From: Thermanaerosceptrum fracticalcis
GTDB lineage: Bacteria; Bacillota; Peptococcia; DRI-13
NCBI RefSeq assembly: GCF_000746025.2
Contig: NZ_CP045798.1
Span: 916,501-980,500, forward strand
Direction of reading: 5' to 3'
DNA length: 64,000 nucleotides
A model generated the notes under the pieces. It was given only the letters and a program-made list of their open reading frames with translations. It was not told the origin of the DNA and searched no databases. Shown here one piece after another: positions 34,521-45,500 of this stretch (the stretch's first letter is position 1; each line of letters opens with the position of its first letter). Both the position numbers and the translations under genes were made by a program.

Positions 34521-34553
34521 ATTACCCCTCCTCTGCTCTCGTGTACTACAATT

Positions 34554-35516
34554 TTATTTGGAGCTAAGGGAAATATGAGCAAAATCATTCTTAAATTCTT
34601 GAAATAGCGAACGTGCGGCTTTAATGTCGCTGGCTACTTGGTGCTGCAACTGGCTGATCTGGTCGAATTTTTGTTCCGGACGTATGTGTTTTAAGAGACT
34701 TATTTCTAAATACTCGTCATAAAGATTTTGTTCATAATCTAGCAAATGGGCTTCTATAGTTATTTTATTGCTCCTAAAAGTAGGTTTATTTCCGATATTC
34801 ACTATTGCCGGGATTAAGGTATTTTTATGGTTGGCCAGGGCGGCATAAACGCCCAAAGCGGGTAAAAGGATATAATCAGGCACGTCAATATTGGCTGTAG
34901 GAAAGCCTAAGACGCGACCCCTTTGTTCTCCCGGGATAACCCTGCCCCCCAGGACAGGCCAATAACCTAATAATTTTTGGGCCCCTCTTATATCCCCTTT
35001 TTGCAGCTTTTTTCTTATTAAAGTAGAGCTGACGATTTCTCCTTCGCACATTACAGGTTGGACTATCTCTACAGCAAAACCCATTGCGCCCCCCAGATCC
35101 TTAAGTAACCCCGGTGTACCTAAACCCTTCCGTCCAAAGGAGTAATTAAAACCGACAATCACTTTTTGCGTTTTAAAAATTCCTTTTAAATAATGGCGCC
35201 CAAACTCTTCCGCCGTAACATTGGCTAATTTATCGTCGAAAGGTAGCAAAAAAATATTTTCAATGCCTAACTGTTCCATCAGTTTGATTTTCTGTTCAGT
35301 CGTATTGATAAGTTTAAAGTTGCTCTTGTTAAAGACAAGGGAAGGATGAGGATCCAGTATTAATACAGAGGGAATCCCTATCCCTTTCTTGCCTTCTCTT
35401 ATACAGTATTTAATTAAGGTCTGGTGACCTTTATGGACACCGTCAAAATTCCCCAGGGCCATTACCGTATCCTGGGAATAAAGAAGGGCCTCTTCTACAC
35501 TTTTTATCAACCTCAT
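34554..35516 (-). CDS. ribF: bifunctional riboflavin kinase/FAD synthetase
   Basis: 320 aa. The N-terminal FAD synthetase domain has GNFDGVHKGHQ (residues 22-32) with the HxGH nucleotidyl-transferase motif and STLIRKKL. The C-terminal flavokinase domain has GRVIPGEQRGRVLGFPTANI and GVYAA. It makes FMN and FAD. It starts 3 bp after truB, the usual order in this cluster. Confidence 0.96.
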   Translation of the reverse strand: MRLIKSVEEALLYSQDTVMALGNFDGVHKGHQTLIKYCIREGKKGIGIPSVLILDPHPSLVFNKSNFKLINTTEQKIKLMEQLGIENIFLLPFDDKLANVTAEEFGRHYLKGIFKTQKVIVGFNYSFGRKGLGTPGLLKDLGGAMGFAVEIVQPVMCEGEIVSSTLIRKKLQKGDIRGAQKLLGYWPVLGGRVIPGEQRGRVLGFPTANIDVPDYILLPALGVYAALANHKNTLIPAIVNIGNKPTFRSNKITIEAHLLDYEQNLYDEYLEISLLKHIRPEQKFDQISQLQHQVASDIKAARSLFQEFKNDFAHISLSSK

Positions 35517-35519
35517 GAC

Positions 35520-36401
35520 CTACTCCAAATGAAATACTTTTTTTGGTTTTAATAGACAAGTACCATTCATTCCATTATCAATAGAAACAATAGCATGGAG
35601 ATTTTGCTGCTCATCCAGCACTGCTGCTGACTCATGAGCGGGCAGTTCCCGGATATAAGGGATGGCTTGACCGTTTTTGAGCCGGGTAATGTGGTCGTTG
35701 GGCAAAGATATTTTGGGTAAACCGGCAATACCATAAGTTAACGGGAGAAGGGCACCTTTTTTAAACTCCTGTATTTCTTCAAGGGTAAAGCTGTCTTCCA
35801 GGGTAAAATTGCCTACTCTGGTGCGAAGTAAAAATGACATGATGCCACCTGCACCTAAAGCGCTGCCAATATCGTGACATAATGTCCTGATGTAAGTTCC
35901 CTTGGAACAATTGACGAGCAGTAATAATTTGGGATGCCGGTAATCTAACAGCGTGATTTTTTCAATATATACTTGCCTGGGTTCCCTTTCTATTTCTTCC
36001 CCCTTGCGCGCCAGCTTATATAAAGGGACACCATCCAGTTTAATGGCTGAATACATAGGGGGAATTTGCCATACTTCACCCTCAAAAGAGCTGAGCACTT
36101 CTTTAATCTTAGCAAGCATTATTTCACTTGCTTCACATTGCTCTATTACTTCCCCCCAGGCGTCCTGGGTAGTCGTTGTAATCCCCAGCGTTAACTCACA
36201 AAGATATTCTTTGTGGTCATGGCTCAGATATTCCACAAGCCGGGTGGCCTGTCCCAGGCAAACAGGTAGTACACCTGCAGCCTGGGGGTCAAGGGTACCG
36301 GCATGCCCTATTTTTTTTTGCTGGAATTCCCGCCTCAAGAATGAAACAACATCGTGGGATGTCATCCCCGGGGGTTTTAATACGTTAATCAGCCCATCCA
36401 T
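35520..36401 (-). CDS. truB: tRNA pseudouridine(55) synthase
   Basis: 293 aa. The catalytic Asp38 lies in GHAGTLDPQAAGVL. Further motifs are YSAIKLDG and CSKGTYIRTL. It converts U55 in the T-loop of tRNAs to pseudouridine. The C-terminal part is a PUA-like domain. It lies between nrnA and ribF as in most Firmicutes. Confidence 0.97.
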   Translation of the reverse strand: MDGLINVLKPPGMTSHDVVSFLRREFQQKKIGHAGTLDPQAAGVLPVCLGQATRLVEYLSHDHKEYLCELTLGITTTTQDAWGEVIEQCEASEIMLAKIKEVLSSFEGEVWQIPPMYSAIKLDGVPLYKLARKGEEIEREPRQVYIEKITLLDYRHPKLLLLVNCSKGTYIRTLCHDIGSALGAGGIMSFLLRTRVGNFTLEDSFTLEEIQEFKKGALLPLTYGIAGLPKISLPNDHITRLKNGQAIPYIRELPAHESAAVLDEQQNLHAIVSIDNGMNGTCLLKPKKVFHLE

Positions 36402-36414
36402 AAAATGAAACCCC

Positions 36415-37365
36415 TTAAAACGTGTTTTCTATCAATTTGATTACAGCATCTCTAACTTCATTTATTTTACCACTGGTGACAAAACCAGCGGCCCGCGGGT
36501 GACCTCCACCGCCAAACTTCTGTGCCAGCAGATTTACATCGCAGGTAAGTTTGGAACGCAAACTGACCTTGATCTGCCCAGGTGTAAATTCTTTCAAGAG
36601 CAGGGCAACTTCCACACCCTCAACGGCCCTCAGCATACTGATTAAACCATCTGTATCGGCATCCAGTAAATCGTAGGCCCTCATTTCTTCGTAACTGATG
36701 GCGGCGGCGATGATTTTGCCATTTGCCGCTAAAAAGAGATTGTTAAGGGATAATTTGACGATAAGCAATTCAGCGAAGGGCCTTTTCTCATAAAGGTTTT
36801 GCCGGATCGTATCGATATTTGCACCCATCATTACCAGTTCACTGCCTATCTTTAAACTCTCGGCTGTCGTATTGCTGTAACTGAAAGAACCAGTATCTGT
36901 AATTAAGGCAACGTAGAGACAGGTAGCCACTTCAGGGTCTATGACGATCCCGGAACTTTTCAGCATTTTATAGACAATCTCTCCTGTGGCAGCGGCACTG
37001 GTTTCTACCAGGTTTAGGTTACCGTAGTATACGTTGCTGACATGGTGATCAATATTGATAACATAAGGATTCTCCGGCATTGGATAGCCGGTTCTTTCCC
37101 AATCGGCACAATCCACACACACATAAAGGGCATGGGCGGGCAAAACATCCTTCCATAATTTTAGATGCTGCTGCCCCGGCAAAAAAGTATATACTGAGGG
37201 AATCGGCGCTGGGTGTAATATGGCTGCCTCGTAACCTAATTCCTTTAAAAAGAGGGATAGACCTAAAGCTGTACCTAAACAATCACCGTCAGGTTTTTCA
37301 TGAATCAATACATATATTTTCTTTTTATCTCTAATGTGGGCGTAAAAAGTCTTCCATTCAGACAT
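36415..37365 (-). CDS. nrnA: DHH/DHHA1 phosphoesterase NrnA (oligoribonuclease/pAp phosphatase)
   Basis: 316 aa. The DHH domain has HEKPDGDCLG and IDHHVSN (His107-His108). The DHHA1 domain has GGGGHPRAAGF near residue 287. It degrades very short RNAs and 3',5'-ADP (pAp). It overlaps rbfA by 8 bp. Confidence 0.95.
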   Translation of the reverse strand: MSEWKTFYAHIRDKKKIYVLIHEKPDGDCLGTALGLSLFLKELGYEAAILHPAPIPSVYTFLPGQQHLKLWKDVLPAHALYVCVDCADWERTGYPMPENPYVINIDHHVSNVYYGNLNLVETSAAATGEIVYKMLKSSGIVIDPEVATCLYVALITDTGSFSYSNTTAESLKIGSELVMMGANIDTIRQNLYEKRPFAELLIVKLSLNNLFLAANGKIIAAAISYEEMRAYDLLDADTDGLISMLRAVEGVEVALLLKEFTPGQIKVSLRSKLTCDVNLLAQKFGGGGHPRAAGFVTSGKINEVRDAVIKLIENTF

Positions 37366-37729
37366 CGGAGTTTAAATCTCCTCCGGTTTTATTGACCTCT
37401 GCTAAAATTTTAGAGATTTTCGCACCGTACTCGATAGATTCGTCCATTTTAAAGACCAGTTCCGGGGTATAACGCAGTTTTAACCTTTTGGCTAATTCGG
37501 TACGAATATAACCGCAGGCTTTTTCCAGGCCCTGGAGACAACTTTTACGTTTTTCCTCGTCCCCTAAGAGACTGATATAAATCTTAGCAATGCTCAGGTC
37601 ATTGGTTACTTCCACCTGTGTCACGCTGATTAAGCCCGTAATGCGCGGGTCCTTAATCTCATCCCGGATCATCTGCGCTACTTCTCTCTTAATTTCTTCG
37701 GCAATGCGGCTGATTCGATGTTTAGCCAT
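37358..37729 (-). CDS. rbfA: ribosome-binding factor A
   Basis: 123 aa, usual length. The KH-like fold carries RISRIAEEIKREVAQMI, GLISVTQVEVTNDLSIAKIYIS and LRYTPELVFKMDESIEYG. It helps mature the 30S subunit 5' end of 16S rRNA. It lies 13 bp after infB with AGGAGG before ATG. Confidence 0.97.
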   Translation of the reverse strand: MAKHRISRIAEEIKREVAQMIRDEIKDPRITGLISVTQVEVTNDLSIAKIYISLLGDEEKRKSCLQGLEKACGYIRTELAKRLKLRYTPELVFKMDESIEYGAKISKILAEVNKTGGDLNSDV

Positions 37730-37742
37730 AGATCTCTACCTC

Positions 37743-40241
37743 CTAAGAGAGTTCCCTCTTGATTTCTTCAAAGGTGAAGGCTTCTAACTGGTCACCTTCA
37801 TGAATATCGTTAAATCTGGCTAGTCCTATGCCACATTCATAACCGGCATTCACTTCTTTGGCATCATCTTTGAATCTCTTGAGGGAGTCAATCTCTCCTT
37901 CATGGACAACGATACCGTTTCTAATCACACGGACCTGGGCATTGCGCGCAATTTTGCCCTCGGTAACATAACAACCGGCAATCACACCAACCTTAGGCAC
38001 ACGGAAGGTTGCTCTCACTTCAGCCCTGCCCAGCACAACTTCACGTATTTCCGGTTTCAAAAGGCCGCTCATAGCTGCTTTAACGTCTTCAATAGCATTA
38101 TAAATGACACGATAGAGTCTGATGTCAATTTGCTGACTTTCCGCAGTCTTACGGGCATTGGCATCTGGCCGCACATTAAAGCCGATAATAATGGCGTTGG
38201 AAGCAGATGCCAGCATGACATCAGTTTCTGTGATACCGCCTACGCCCTGGTGAATAATATTGACTCTCACTTCGTTATTGCTCAGTTTCTCCAGGGATTG
38301 CTTAATGGCTTCAATGGACCCTTGCACATCAGCTTTAATAATAATATTGAGCTCTCTTACTTCGCCCTGCTGAATGCGGGCAAATAAATCATCCAGAGAA
38401 ACACGGCCCCGGGACTGGATAGCCTCCTCCCGTTTCAAGGCAGAACGCTCACTGGTAATTTGTTTCGCCAGTCTTTCATCATCTACAGCCAAAAAGATAT
38501 CTCCCGCCTGGGGTACTTCGGAAAGGCCAATGATTTCTACGGGTGTGGAAGGAGGAGCTTTCTTTAAACGACGGCCTTTATCATCCTGCATGGCCCTGAT
38601 ACGGCCTTGGGTAGTTCCCGCTATGATAAAGTCCCCTACCTCCAAAGTGCCGTTTTGTACCAGGACAGTAGCCACAGGCCCCCGTCCTTTATCCAGTTTG
38701 GCTTCCACCACAGTGCCTTTCGCTTTCCTGTTGGGATTGGCCTTTAGTTCTCTTACCTCTGCCACCAGAAGAATCATTTCCAACAGGTTTTCCAAACCTA
38801 CTTTGGTATGGGCGGAAACATTCACGCAAATAGTTTCCCCGCCCCATTCTTCTGGAACAAGCCCATATTCTGTCAGTTCCTGTTTGACACGTTCCGGATT
38901 GGCATCTTCTTTATCTATTTTGTTAATGGCGACAATAATGGGAACATTGGCTGCCTGGGCGTGGTTGATGGCCTCTACGGTCTGGGGCATAACGCCGTCA
39001 TCGGCGGCAACGACTAACACCGCAATATCTGTTACCTGGGCGCCTCTGGCCCGCATGGCTGTAAAAGCTTCATGACCGGGAGTATCAAGGAAGGTGATTT
39101 TACGTCCATTGATTTCTACCTGGTAAGCACCAATATGCTGCGTGATGCCGCCTGCCTCGGAGGCGGTTACATTGGTGTGTCTGATGACATCCAAGAGTGA
39201 GGTTTTACCATGGTCAACGTGTCCCATGATCGTTACTACCGGCGGTCTTTCTTCCAGTTCCTCCGGTTTATCCGGTTCCTCGGCAAAGAGGATTTCTTCT
39301 TTGGAAGCCTTAACTTCCACGGTTGTACCAAATTCTGCACCCAGTAGTATCAAAGTCTCCACATCAAGCTCCTGGTTAATGGTGGCCAGGACCCCTAAGT
39401 TTAAGAGTTTCTTGATCACATCTGCCGCTTTTTTATTGAGCAGGTGGGCAAATTCCTGTACGGTGATAGGACCGTCCAGGGTAATATGTTTAACCACCAC
39501 AGGAGCAGGTTCTTTCACATTTTGTCTAAAGCGATTTCTGTCTTTGCCAAAGGTTTTGGGGCCTTTTTTATGATCGGTCTTCTTATCGTCGAACTTGGAG
39601 ACCTTCCGTGCAGGTGCTTTCGTTTTGCCGCCCCGTTCATAGGCTTTCTCACCTACCGCACGTTCTACTTTGTTTAAAAGAGTATCTTCCTCATCAAAAA
39701 CATTTTCCGTTAGGACCGGCTCGTTATATCTCAAGGTTTGTGTGTTAGGACCCTTCTTGTTTCCCTGGTGAGCCCCGCCGGGTTTTTGTTGGGCTTTATT
39801 GTTTGGGGTGAATTGCCCCTGGTGGCCTTGACCCTGGTTATTCTTTTGCGGTCTGTTCTGTTGATTAAAAGACTTGTCCTGCCCTTGCTTTTGGTTGTTC
39901 TTAAACTGATTAGGCTTATTATCTTTTTTAGTCTGCTGTTGGAATGGGTTAGGTTTTACCGGCCCGGTACTGCGTTCAGGCTCTTTTGTTTTTTGTCCTT
40001 CTGCCGGAAGAGCCGGTCTTTGTTCCGGACCTTTAGTTTTTGCCGGTTGAACTGGAGAACCTGTATTATTACGATTTTTCTCAAGATTTAAGACCATAGA
40101 CTTTATCCTGTTTACTTCCGCACTGGGAATCGTACTCATGTGATTTTTCATATTTAAACCCAATTCCTGCAATTTATCAAGCAGGTCTTTACTTGATAAA
40201 TTCATATCTTTGGCCAATTCATGTACGCGTATGGTAGCCAT
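37743..40241 (-). CDS. infB: translation initiation factor IF-2
   Basis: 832 aa. Two N-terminal IF2N segments (about 1-53 and 252-303) are separated by a low-complexity region rich in Asn, Gln, Lys, Pro and Gly (about 55-240). The G domain has GHVDHGKT (340-347), DTPGHEAF and NKID. Domains II to IV follow to the end. It positions initiator tRNA on the 30S subunit. The order nusA-ylxR-ylxQ-infB-rbfA is standard. Confidence 0.98.
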   Translation of the reverse strand: MATIRVHELAKDMNLSSKDLLDKLQELGLNMKNHMSTIPSAEVNRIKSMVLNLEKNRNNTGSPVQPAKTKGPEQRPALPAEGQKTKEPERSTGPVKPNPFQQQTKKDNKPNQFKNNQKQGQDKSFNQQNRPQKNNQGQGHQGQFTPNNKAQQKPGGAHQGNKKGPNTQTLRYNEPVLTENVFDEEDTLLNKVERAVGEKAYERGGKTKAPARKVSKFDDKKTDHKKGPKTFGKDRNRFRQNVKEPAPVVVKHITLDGPITVQEFAHLLNKKAADVIKKLLNLGVLATINQELDVETLILLGAEFGTTVEVKASKEEILFAEEPDKPEELEERPPVVTIMGHVDHGKTSLLDVIRHTNVTASEAGGITQHIGAYQVEINGRKITFLDTPGHEAFTAMRARGAQVTDIAVLVVAADDGVMPQTVEAINHAQAANVPIIVAINKIDKEDANPERVKQELTEYGLVPEEWGGETICVNVSAHTKVGLENLLEMILLVAEVRELKANPNRKAKGTVVEAKLDKGRGPVATVLVQNGTLEVGDFIIAGTTQGRIRAMQDDKGRRLKKAPPSTPVEIIGLSEVPQAGDIFLAVDDERLAKQITSERSALKREEAIQSRGRVSLDDLFARIQQGEVRELNIIIKADVQGSIEAIKQSLEKLSNNEVRVNIIHQGVGGITETDVMLASASNAIIIGFNVRPDANARKTAESQQIDIRLYRVIYNAIEDVKAAMSGLLKPEIREVVLGRAEVRATFRVPKVGVIAGCYVTEGKIARNAQVRVIRNGIVVHEGEIDSLKRFKDDAKEVNAGYECGIGLARFNDIHEGDQLEAFTFEEIKRELS

Positions 40242-40270
40242 CTAATCACCCCCATAAAAATCGGGAAAAT

Positions 40271-40585
40271 TTAAGTTATTTGTTTGCCCTTTAGTTTAAT
40301 GGCCTGAGCCATCTGGGTATCGGTAACAGCAAGGATACTGCGAGGGGAAAGTCCCAGGGCCCTTCCCAGTTCATCTTTTGTACCCAGGGTTAATGAGTCG
40401 ACATTGAGATGATCACACCGGCGTAACCAGTAGCTTTTACGCTTTTCCGGCAAATCCTCCGCCAGGATCACCAGGTTTACTATTCCCCGCTTAAGCATAG
40501 CTTCCACGGCAGATTCTCCCGCTGCCAGTTTGCCTGCTTTTTTTGCAAAACCAAGGAGTGTTTGCATGCTAGTTGGTATCGTCAT
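40271..40585 (-). CDS. ylxQ: L7Ae-family RNA-binding protein YlxQ
   Basis: 104 aa. L7Ae/L30e-type fold with LGFAKKAGKLAAGESAVEAML and VNLVILAEDLPEKR. It probably binds kink-turn RNA. It overlaps ylxR if it begins at 40585; an in-frame ATG at 40567 gives the more typical family N-terminus. No strong ribosome binding site decides, so the start is uncertain. It sits in the standard nusA-infB cluster. Confidence 0.9.
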   Translation of the reverse strand: MTIPTSMQTLLGFAKKAGKLAAGESAVEAMLKRGIVNLVILAEDLPEKRKSYWLRRCDHLNVDSLTLGTKDELGRALGLSPRSILAVTDTQMAQAIKLKGKQIT

Positions 40586-40844
40586 ATCCCAATCCTACTT
40601 TAAGACGGTTGATGATATCTTCGGAAATCGGCTGTTCCAGGTTCTTTTCTAACCTTTTGGCCTTAAGGGCCTTTTCCAGGCACTCTTTTTTGGGACAGAG
40701 ATAAGCGCCCCGCCCCGATTTTTTTCCGGTAGCATCTAAGATAATCTCAGCTTCAGGTGTTCTCACTATGCGAATAAGTTCTTTCTTGGGTTTCATCTCC
40801 TGACAACCCACACACATTCTGAGGGGGACTTTTTTAACCCGCAT
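40569..40844 (-). CDS. ylxR: YlxR family RNA-binding protein
   Basis: 91 aa. MRCVGC-type family start ([19 protein letters not shown]) and [16 protein letters not shown]. YlxR lies between nusA and infB in most Firmicutes and has been linked to RNA binding. The ATG at 40844 is chosen because AAGGTGAAGG lies just upstream; a longer frame begins inside nusA. Confidence 0.93.
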   Translation of the reverse strand: MRVKKVPLRMCVGCQEMKPKKELIRIVRTPEAEIILDATGKKSGRGAYLCPKKECLEKALKAKRLEKNLEQPISEDIINRLKVGLGYDDTN

Positions 40845-40854
40845 ATCCTTCACC

Positions 40855-41907
40855 TTATTCTCTAGGATTTGCCGCTTGTGCTTGGGATTCGCTCTTGATA
40901 TCGATCTTCCAGCCAGTGAGTTTTGCCGCCAGCCTGGCGTTCTGTCCTTCTTTCCCAATAGCCAAGGACAGCTGGTAATCGGGGACCACGACCTGGGCCA
41001 CTTTTTCCTCCGGGTTTATATCGACGCTTAATACTTTGGCCGGACTGAGGGAACTGGCAATGAACTTAGTCACATCGGAATTCCACTTGACGATGTCGAT
41101 TTTTTCCCCTTTTAACTCATTCACGATGGCCTGGACCCTTAATCCCTTAGGACCTACACAGGCTCCCACAGGGTCAACATTTTCGTTTCTTGAGTATACG
41201 GCTATTTTGGAACGGGATCCCGCTTCCCGGGCTACCGATTTTATCTCCACAGTACCGTCATGAATTTCCGGTACCTCCAGTTCAAAGAGCCGCTTCAAGA
41301 GGCCGGGATGAGTTCTGGACACCATGATTTGTGGACCCTTCGTGGTCTTTTTCACTTCAATGATATAATTCTTAAGCCTGTCACCTATGTTGTAGTGCTC
41401 TCCAGGCATCTGTTCGTTTTGGCTGAGGACTGCTTCCGTTTTACCTAAATCAATGTAGACATTTTTGTTTTCCAGCCTCTGTACTGTCCCGGTAACAATG
41501 TCACCTTCACGATTAGAAAATTCATCAAAAATCAGATCCCGCTCAGCTTCTCTGATCCGCTGTACCACTACCTGTTTCGCTGTTTGGGCGGCGATACGCC
41601 CAAAATCTTTGGGCGTGACTTCTGTTTCTACCACATCATCCAGCTCATAGCGGGGATCCAACCTGCGGGCTTCCGCCAGGGAAATTTCCGAGCGCGGGTC
41701 TTTCATTTCTTCTACAATAGTTTTGCGGGCAAAAACTTTAATTTCGCCACTGACACGGTCAAAATGAACCCTGACGTTCTGTAAGGAACCAAAATTCTTT
41801 TTATAGGCAGAGATCAGAGCCTGTTGGATTGCTTCAATTAAGACATCAGTATTAATTCCTCTTTCTTTTTCCAGATCATTTAGGGCTTCAATGAGTTCCA
41901 AATTCAT
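40855..41907 (-). CDS. nusA: transcription termination/antitermination factor NusA
   Basis: 350 aa, standard for Firmicutes without the C-terminal AR repeats. The N-terminal RNA-polymerase-binding domain (1-125) is followed by an S1 domain (about 135-200) and two KH domains (about 205-340), which include [18 protein letters not shown] and [18 protein letters not shown]. It modulates pausing, termination and antitermination. It starts 19 bp after rimP. Confidence 0.98.
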   Translation of the reverse strand: MNLELIEALNDLEKERGINTDVLIEAIQQALISAYKKNFGSLQNVRVHFDRVSGEIKVFARKTIVEEMKDPRSEISLAEARRLDPRYELDDVVETEVTPKDFGRIAAQTAKQVVVQRIREAERDLIFDEFSNREGDIVTGTVQRLENKNVYIDLGKTEAVLSQNEQMPGEHYNIGDRLKNYIIEVKKTTKGPQIMVSRTHPGLLKRLFELEVPEIHDGTVEIKSVAREAGSRSKIAVYSRNENVDPVGACVGPKGLRVQAIVNELKGEKIDIVKWNSDVTKFIASSLSPAKVLSVDINPEEKVAQVVVPDYQLSLAIGKEGQNARLAAKLTGWKIDIKSESQAQAANPRE

Positions 41908-41926
41908 GTTTTGTTTCTCCCCCTCC

Positions 41927-42391
41927 TTAATCTTCCCATGCTAGACGCACCTGGGATATTTTATCACGCGGAACCTGTATTTCCTGGCCATTGGGCAGTA
42001 TCACCGCCAGAACTTCTGAGGTTACGTTACCGAGTTTACCCTGTAGTACTTTTTTCCCTTCAATAGGTACAAAGGTACTGACATTAACCGCATGATTTTT
42101 GTACTTAATAAAATCTTTTTCTTTTTTTAAGGGACGTTCAATACCTGGAGAGGAAACCTCGAGAAAATAAGACTGGGGTATGGGGTCAGCCTCATCCAGC
42201 AAATCGGAAATTATCCCGCTGATTTCCTGGCAATCATCAAGATCAACGCCATTTTCCTTATCTATATAAATCCGTAAATACCAGTTGGGTCCTTCTTTGA
42301 CGAATTCTACATCCACAAGTTCCATACCTTTATCTTCGATGAGAGGTTTAACCAATTCATACACCACATCCTGCGTTTTCTTGCCCTGCAT
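41927..42391 (-). CDS. rimP: ribosome maturation factor RimP
   Basis: 154 aa. Contains VDVEFVKEGPNWYLRIYIDKENGVDLDDC and LEVSSPGIERPL, the family signature. It assists 30S maturation. The ATG at 42391 has AAGGAGGG seven bases upstream and is preferred to an upstream ATG at 42418. It opens the nusA-infB operon after the polC terminator. Confidence 0.96.
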   Translation of the reverse strand: MQGKKTQDVVYELVKPLIEDKGMELVDVEFVKEGPNWYLRIYIDKENGVDLDDCQEISGIISDLLDEADPIPQSYFLEVSSPGIERPLKKEKDFIKYKNHAVNVSTFVPIEGKKVLQGKLGNVTSEVLAVILPNGQEIQVPRDKISQVRLAWED

Positions 42392-42481
42392 ATAGCTTCC
42401 CTCCTTCAGATTGTACACATTATTTTTGGTAATATTTGTAGTACATATACTGAACTCGACCTTTCAATTTAGGAAATAATA

Positions 42482-42512
42482 CGAAAGAGTGGGGGCCACC
42501 CACTCTTTCGTC
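42482..42512 (-). terminator. terminator-like hairpin after polC
   Basis: Near-perfect stem ACGAAAGAGTGGG/CCCACTCTTTCGT with a 4-5 base loop. The following sequence ATTATTTCC is AT-rich but lacks a T run. It lies between polC and rimP. Confidence 0.65.
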
Positions 42513-42587
42513 ATCAGACGATAAAATGTCACAAGTCTCAATCCACACAAAGTATATCACATCAACCAGCCATTGGCAAGTTTTTAC

Positions 42588-45500
42588 TCAGAAAAGGGAG
42601 ATCTGGTCATTTTCGGGTAAATCATCCAGGCTTCCGTGGTTATCCAGAACTTCGATGACCGTTTTACTGACTTTGCCTCTGATGCGCAGGTCTTCCCTGG
42701 AAGTAAATGCTTTCTCTTCCCGGGCCTTGGCAATACTCAAGGCCGCTGCTTCCCCCACTCCCTGCAGGGATACTAAAGGGGGTAAAAGGGCTTTGCCATC
42801 GTCTACTATGAGAAAGCGTGTGCTGTCAGAACAACGCAAATCGACTTTTTTAATGGTGATACCCCGAAGATACATTTCCAATGCTAATTCTAAAATATTA
42901 TACAATTTAGCTTCTTTCGCACTGGCCTCATTCCCTTTCTTCGTAATTTCCTCCATCACCCTCTTAATCATGGGTATTCCTCCCACAATAATATCAGCGT
43001 CAAATTCATCGGCACGGATGGAGAAGAAGCTGGCATAAAAAGCAGCAGGATAATAGACTTTAAAATATGCTATGCGAAAAGCCATCATCACATAAGCCAC
43101 AGCGTGGGCCTTGGGGAACATGTATTTGATTTTCTGGCAGGACTCGATATACCAATCCGGTACCTTCTGGCTCTTCATGACCTCTACATCTTCCGGTTTA
43201 ACACCTTTTCCTTTCCGTACACCTTCCATGATTTTAAAGGCTTTACTGGGTTCTACGCCTTTATAGATGAGGTAAGTCATGATATCGTCCCGGGCGGAGA
43301 TAACTTCCGATACCTTGGCAATCCCAGACTTGATGAGGTCCTGGGCGTTATTTAACCACACATCGGTCCCATGGGAAAAACCACTGATCCGTACCAGGTC
43401 GGAGAAGGTCTGGGGATTGGTATCTTCCAGCATTTGGCGTACAAACTTGGTGCCGAATTCAGGTATGCCCAGTGTGCCTACATTAGACCCTAATTCCTTG
43501 GGATCTACTCCTAAGGCTTCCGTGCTATGGAATAGGGAGAGGACTTTAGGCTCGTCCAGGGGAATGGTTTTACAATCTATTCCCGTCAGGTCCTCCAGCA
43601 TCTTAATGACTGTGGGGTCGTCATGGCCCAGGATATCCAATTTCACCAGGCGGCTGGAAATGGAGTGGTAATCGAAGTGTGTGGTGATGGTATCGGAACG
43701 GACATCATCGGCGGGTCGCTGTAAAGGAGTAAAGCGGTGTATATCCAACCCTTTGGGTAAGACCATAACTCCGCCGGGGTGCTGCCCCGTTGTCCTCTTC
43801 ACACCCGTGCATCCTTCCACAAGGCGGGCTATTTCTGCATTACGCACATTAATATTTTTCTCTTGAAAATAGTTCTTGACAAAGCCAAATGCTGTTTTAT
43901 TGGCGATTGTGGCAATGGTACCTGCCCGGAAGACATTGTCCTTACCAAAGAGTTCTTCCGTATATTTATGGGCACGGGGCTGGTATTCTCCGGAAAAATT
44001 TAAATCGATATCGGGTACCTTATCACCTTTAAAGCCCAAAAACACTTCAAAGGGAATATCATGACCGTCCTTAGTTAATTTTGTCTGGCAGCGGGGACAA
44101 TTTTTATCGGGTAAATCCGCCCCCGAACCAACAGAACCGTCTTGAATGAACTCGCTGTAATGACACTTACCACAGCGATAATGGGGAGGTAAAGGATTTA
44201 CCTCTGTGATGCCGCAAAAAGTAGCTACCAGCGATGATCCTACGGACCCCCGGGACCCAACTAGGTAACCGTCCTCATTAGATTTTTTCACCAGCTTGTG
44301 GGCAATTAAGTAAAGGACAGCAAATCCGTTGCCAATGATGGAATTCAGTTCTTTTTCCACCCGCTTTTTTACCGTTTCCGGTAAAGGATTGCCATAGAGT
44401 TCATAGGCCCTGGTCATGGTTAAATGGTTAATCTCTTTTTCGGCGCCTTCAATTTCTGGAGGATAAAACTCGTCAGGAATGGGTTTGATTTCTTCTACCA
44501 GGGCCGCTATTTTTTGCGGGTTGTCAATGACTACCTCCCTTGCTCCCCCTTCACCAAGATAAGAGAATTCCTCAAGCATTTCCTCAGTGGTTTTTAAATA
44601 GAGGGGTGCCTGGTTGTCCGCATCCTCGAAACCTTTACCAGCCATGAGGATTCGCCTGTACACTTCGTCCTCCGGGTCAAGGAAATGGACATCCCCGGTG
44701 GCTACCACAGGCTTGTTTAATTTTTGCCCGAGCTGGTAAATAAAGGCATTCATTTTGAGCAAATCGTCTTCTGAGGTAAAGGTACCATTTTCCACAAGAA
44801 ATCTGTTGTTACCCCGCGGTTGTATTTCCAGGTAATCATAAAACTCTGCTAATCTTTCCAGTTCCTCGGTGGAGGCACCCTTAAGATACTGTTGGATTAA
44901 TTCCCCTGCTTCACAAGCAGAACCAATGAGCAAGCCTTGTCTCAAGGCCTGAAGTTTGCTCTTGGGGATGCGGGGAACACGATGATAAAAGTCCAGGTGA
45001 GAGATAGTTACCAGCTCATATAAATTGCGCAATCCTTCTTGATTTATCGCCAGGATAACACAATGGTATGTAGGCCCTCTTCCCGCTGATTCTACATTGG
45101 AATCATCAAAAAGGTATCCCTCTACGCCAAAGATGATGCGGATGTTTTTGCCTTTTGCCTCCTCATAGGCTTCGGGAAAAGCCTGGACATTACCGTGGTC
45201 CGTGATGGCAAGGGCAGGATGGCCCCAGGCCGCCGCTCTGTTAATAATCTCCTTAATGCCTGCCACAGCGTCTAAGGTGCTCATCCTGGTGTGCAAGTGG
45301 AGTTCCACCCTTTTCTCCGGGTATGTATCCATCCTCAAAGTAGGAACAATTCCCATAATATCTCGCGGCATCAGGGTCAATTCTTGGGTAAAACGGTCAA
45401 TTTGTACTGTCCCCCGTAACATATACCACTTATTCTCTTCCAGTCTTTCACGGACACCGGCTGCTTCAGTGGGGTCTGCAATGATTTTACAGGAAAGGGA

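Noticed and set aside
38374-39075. Plus-strand open frame of 233 codons
   Set aside because: Antisense shadow of infB, Ser/Thr/Pro-rich as expected from the complement of coding sequence.
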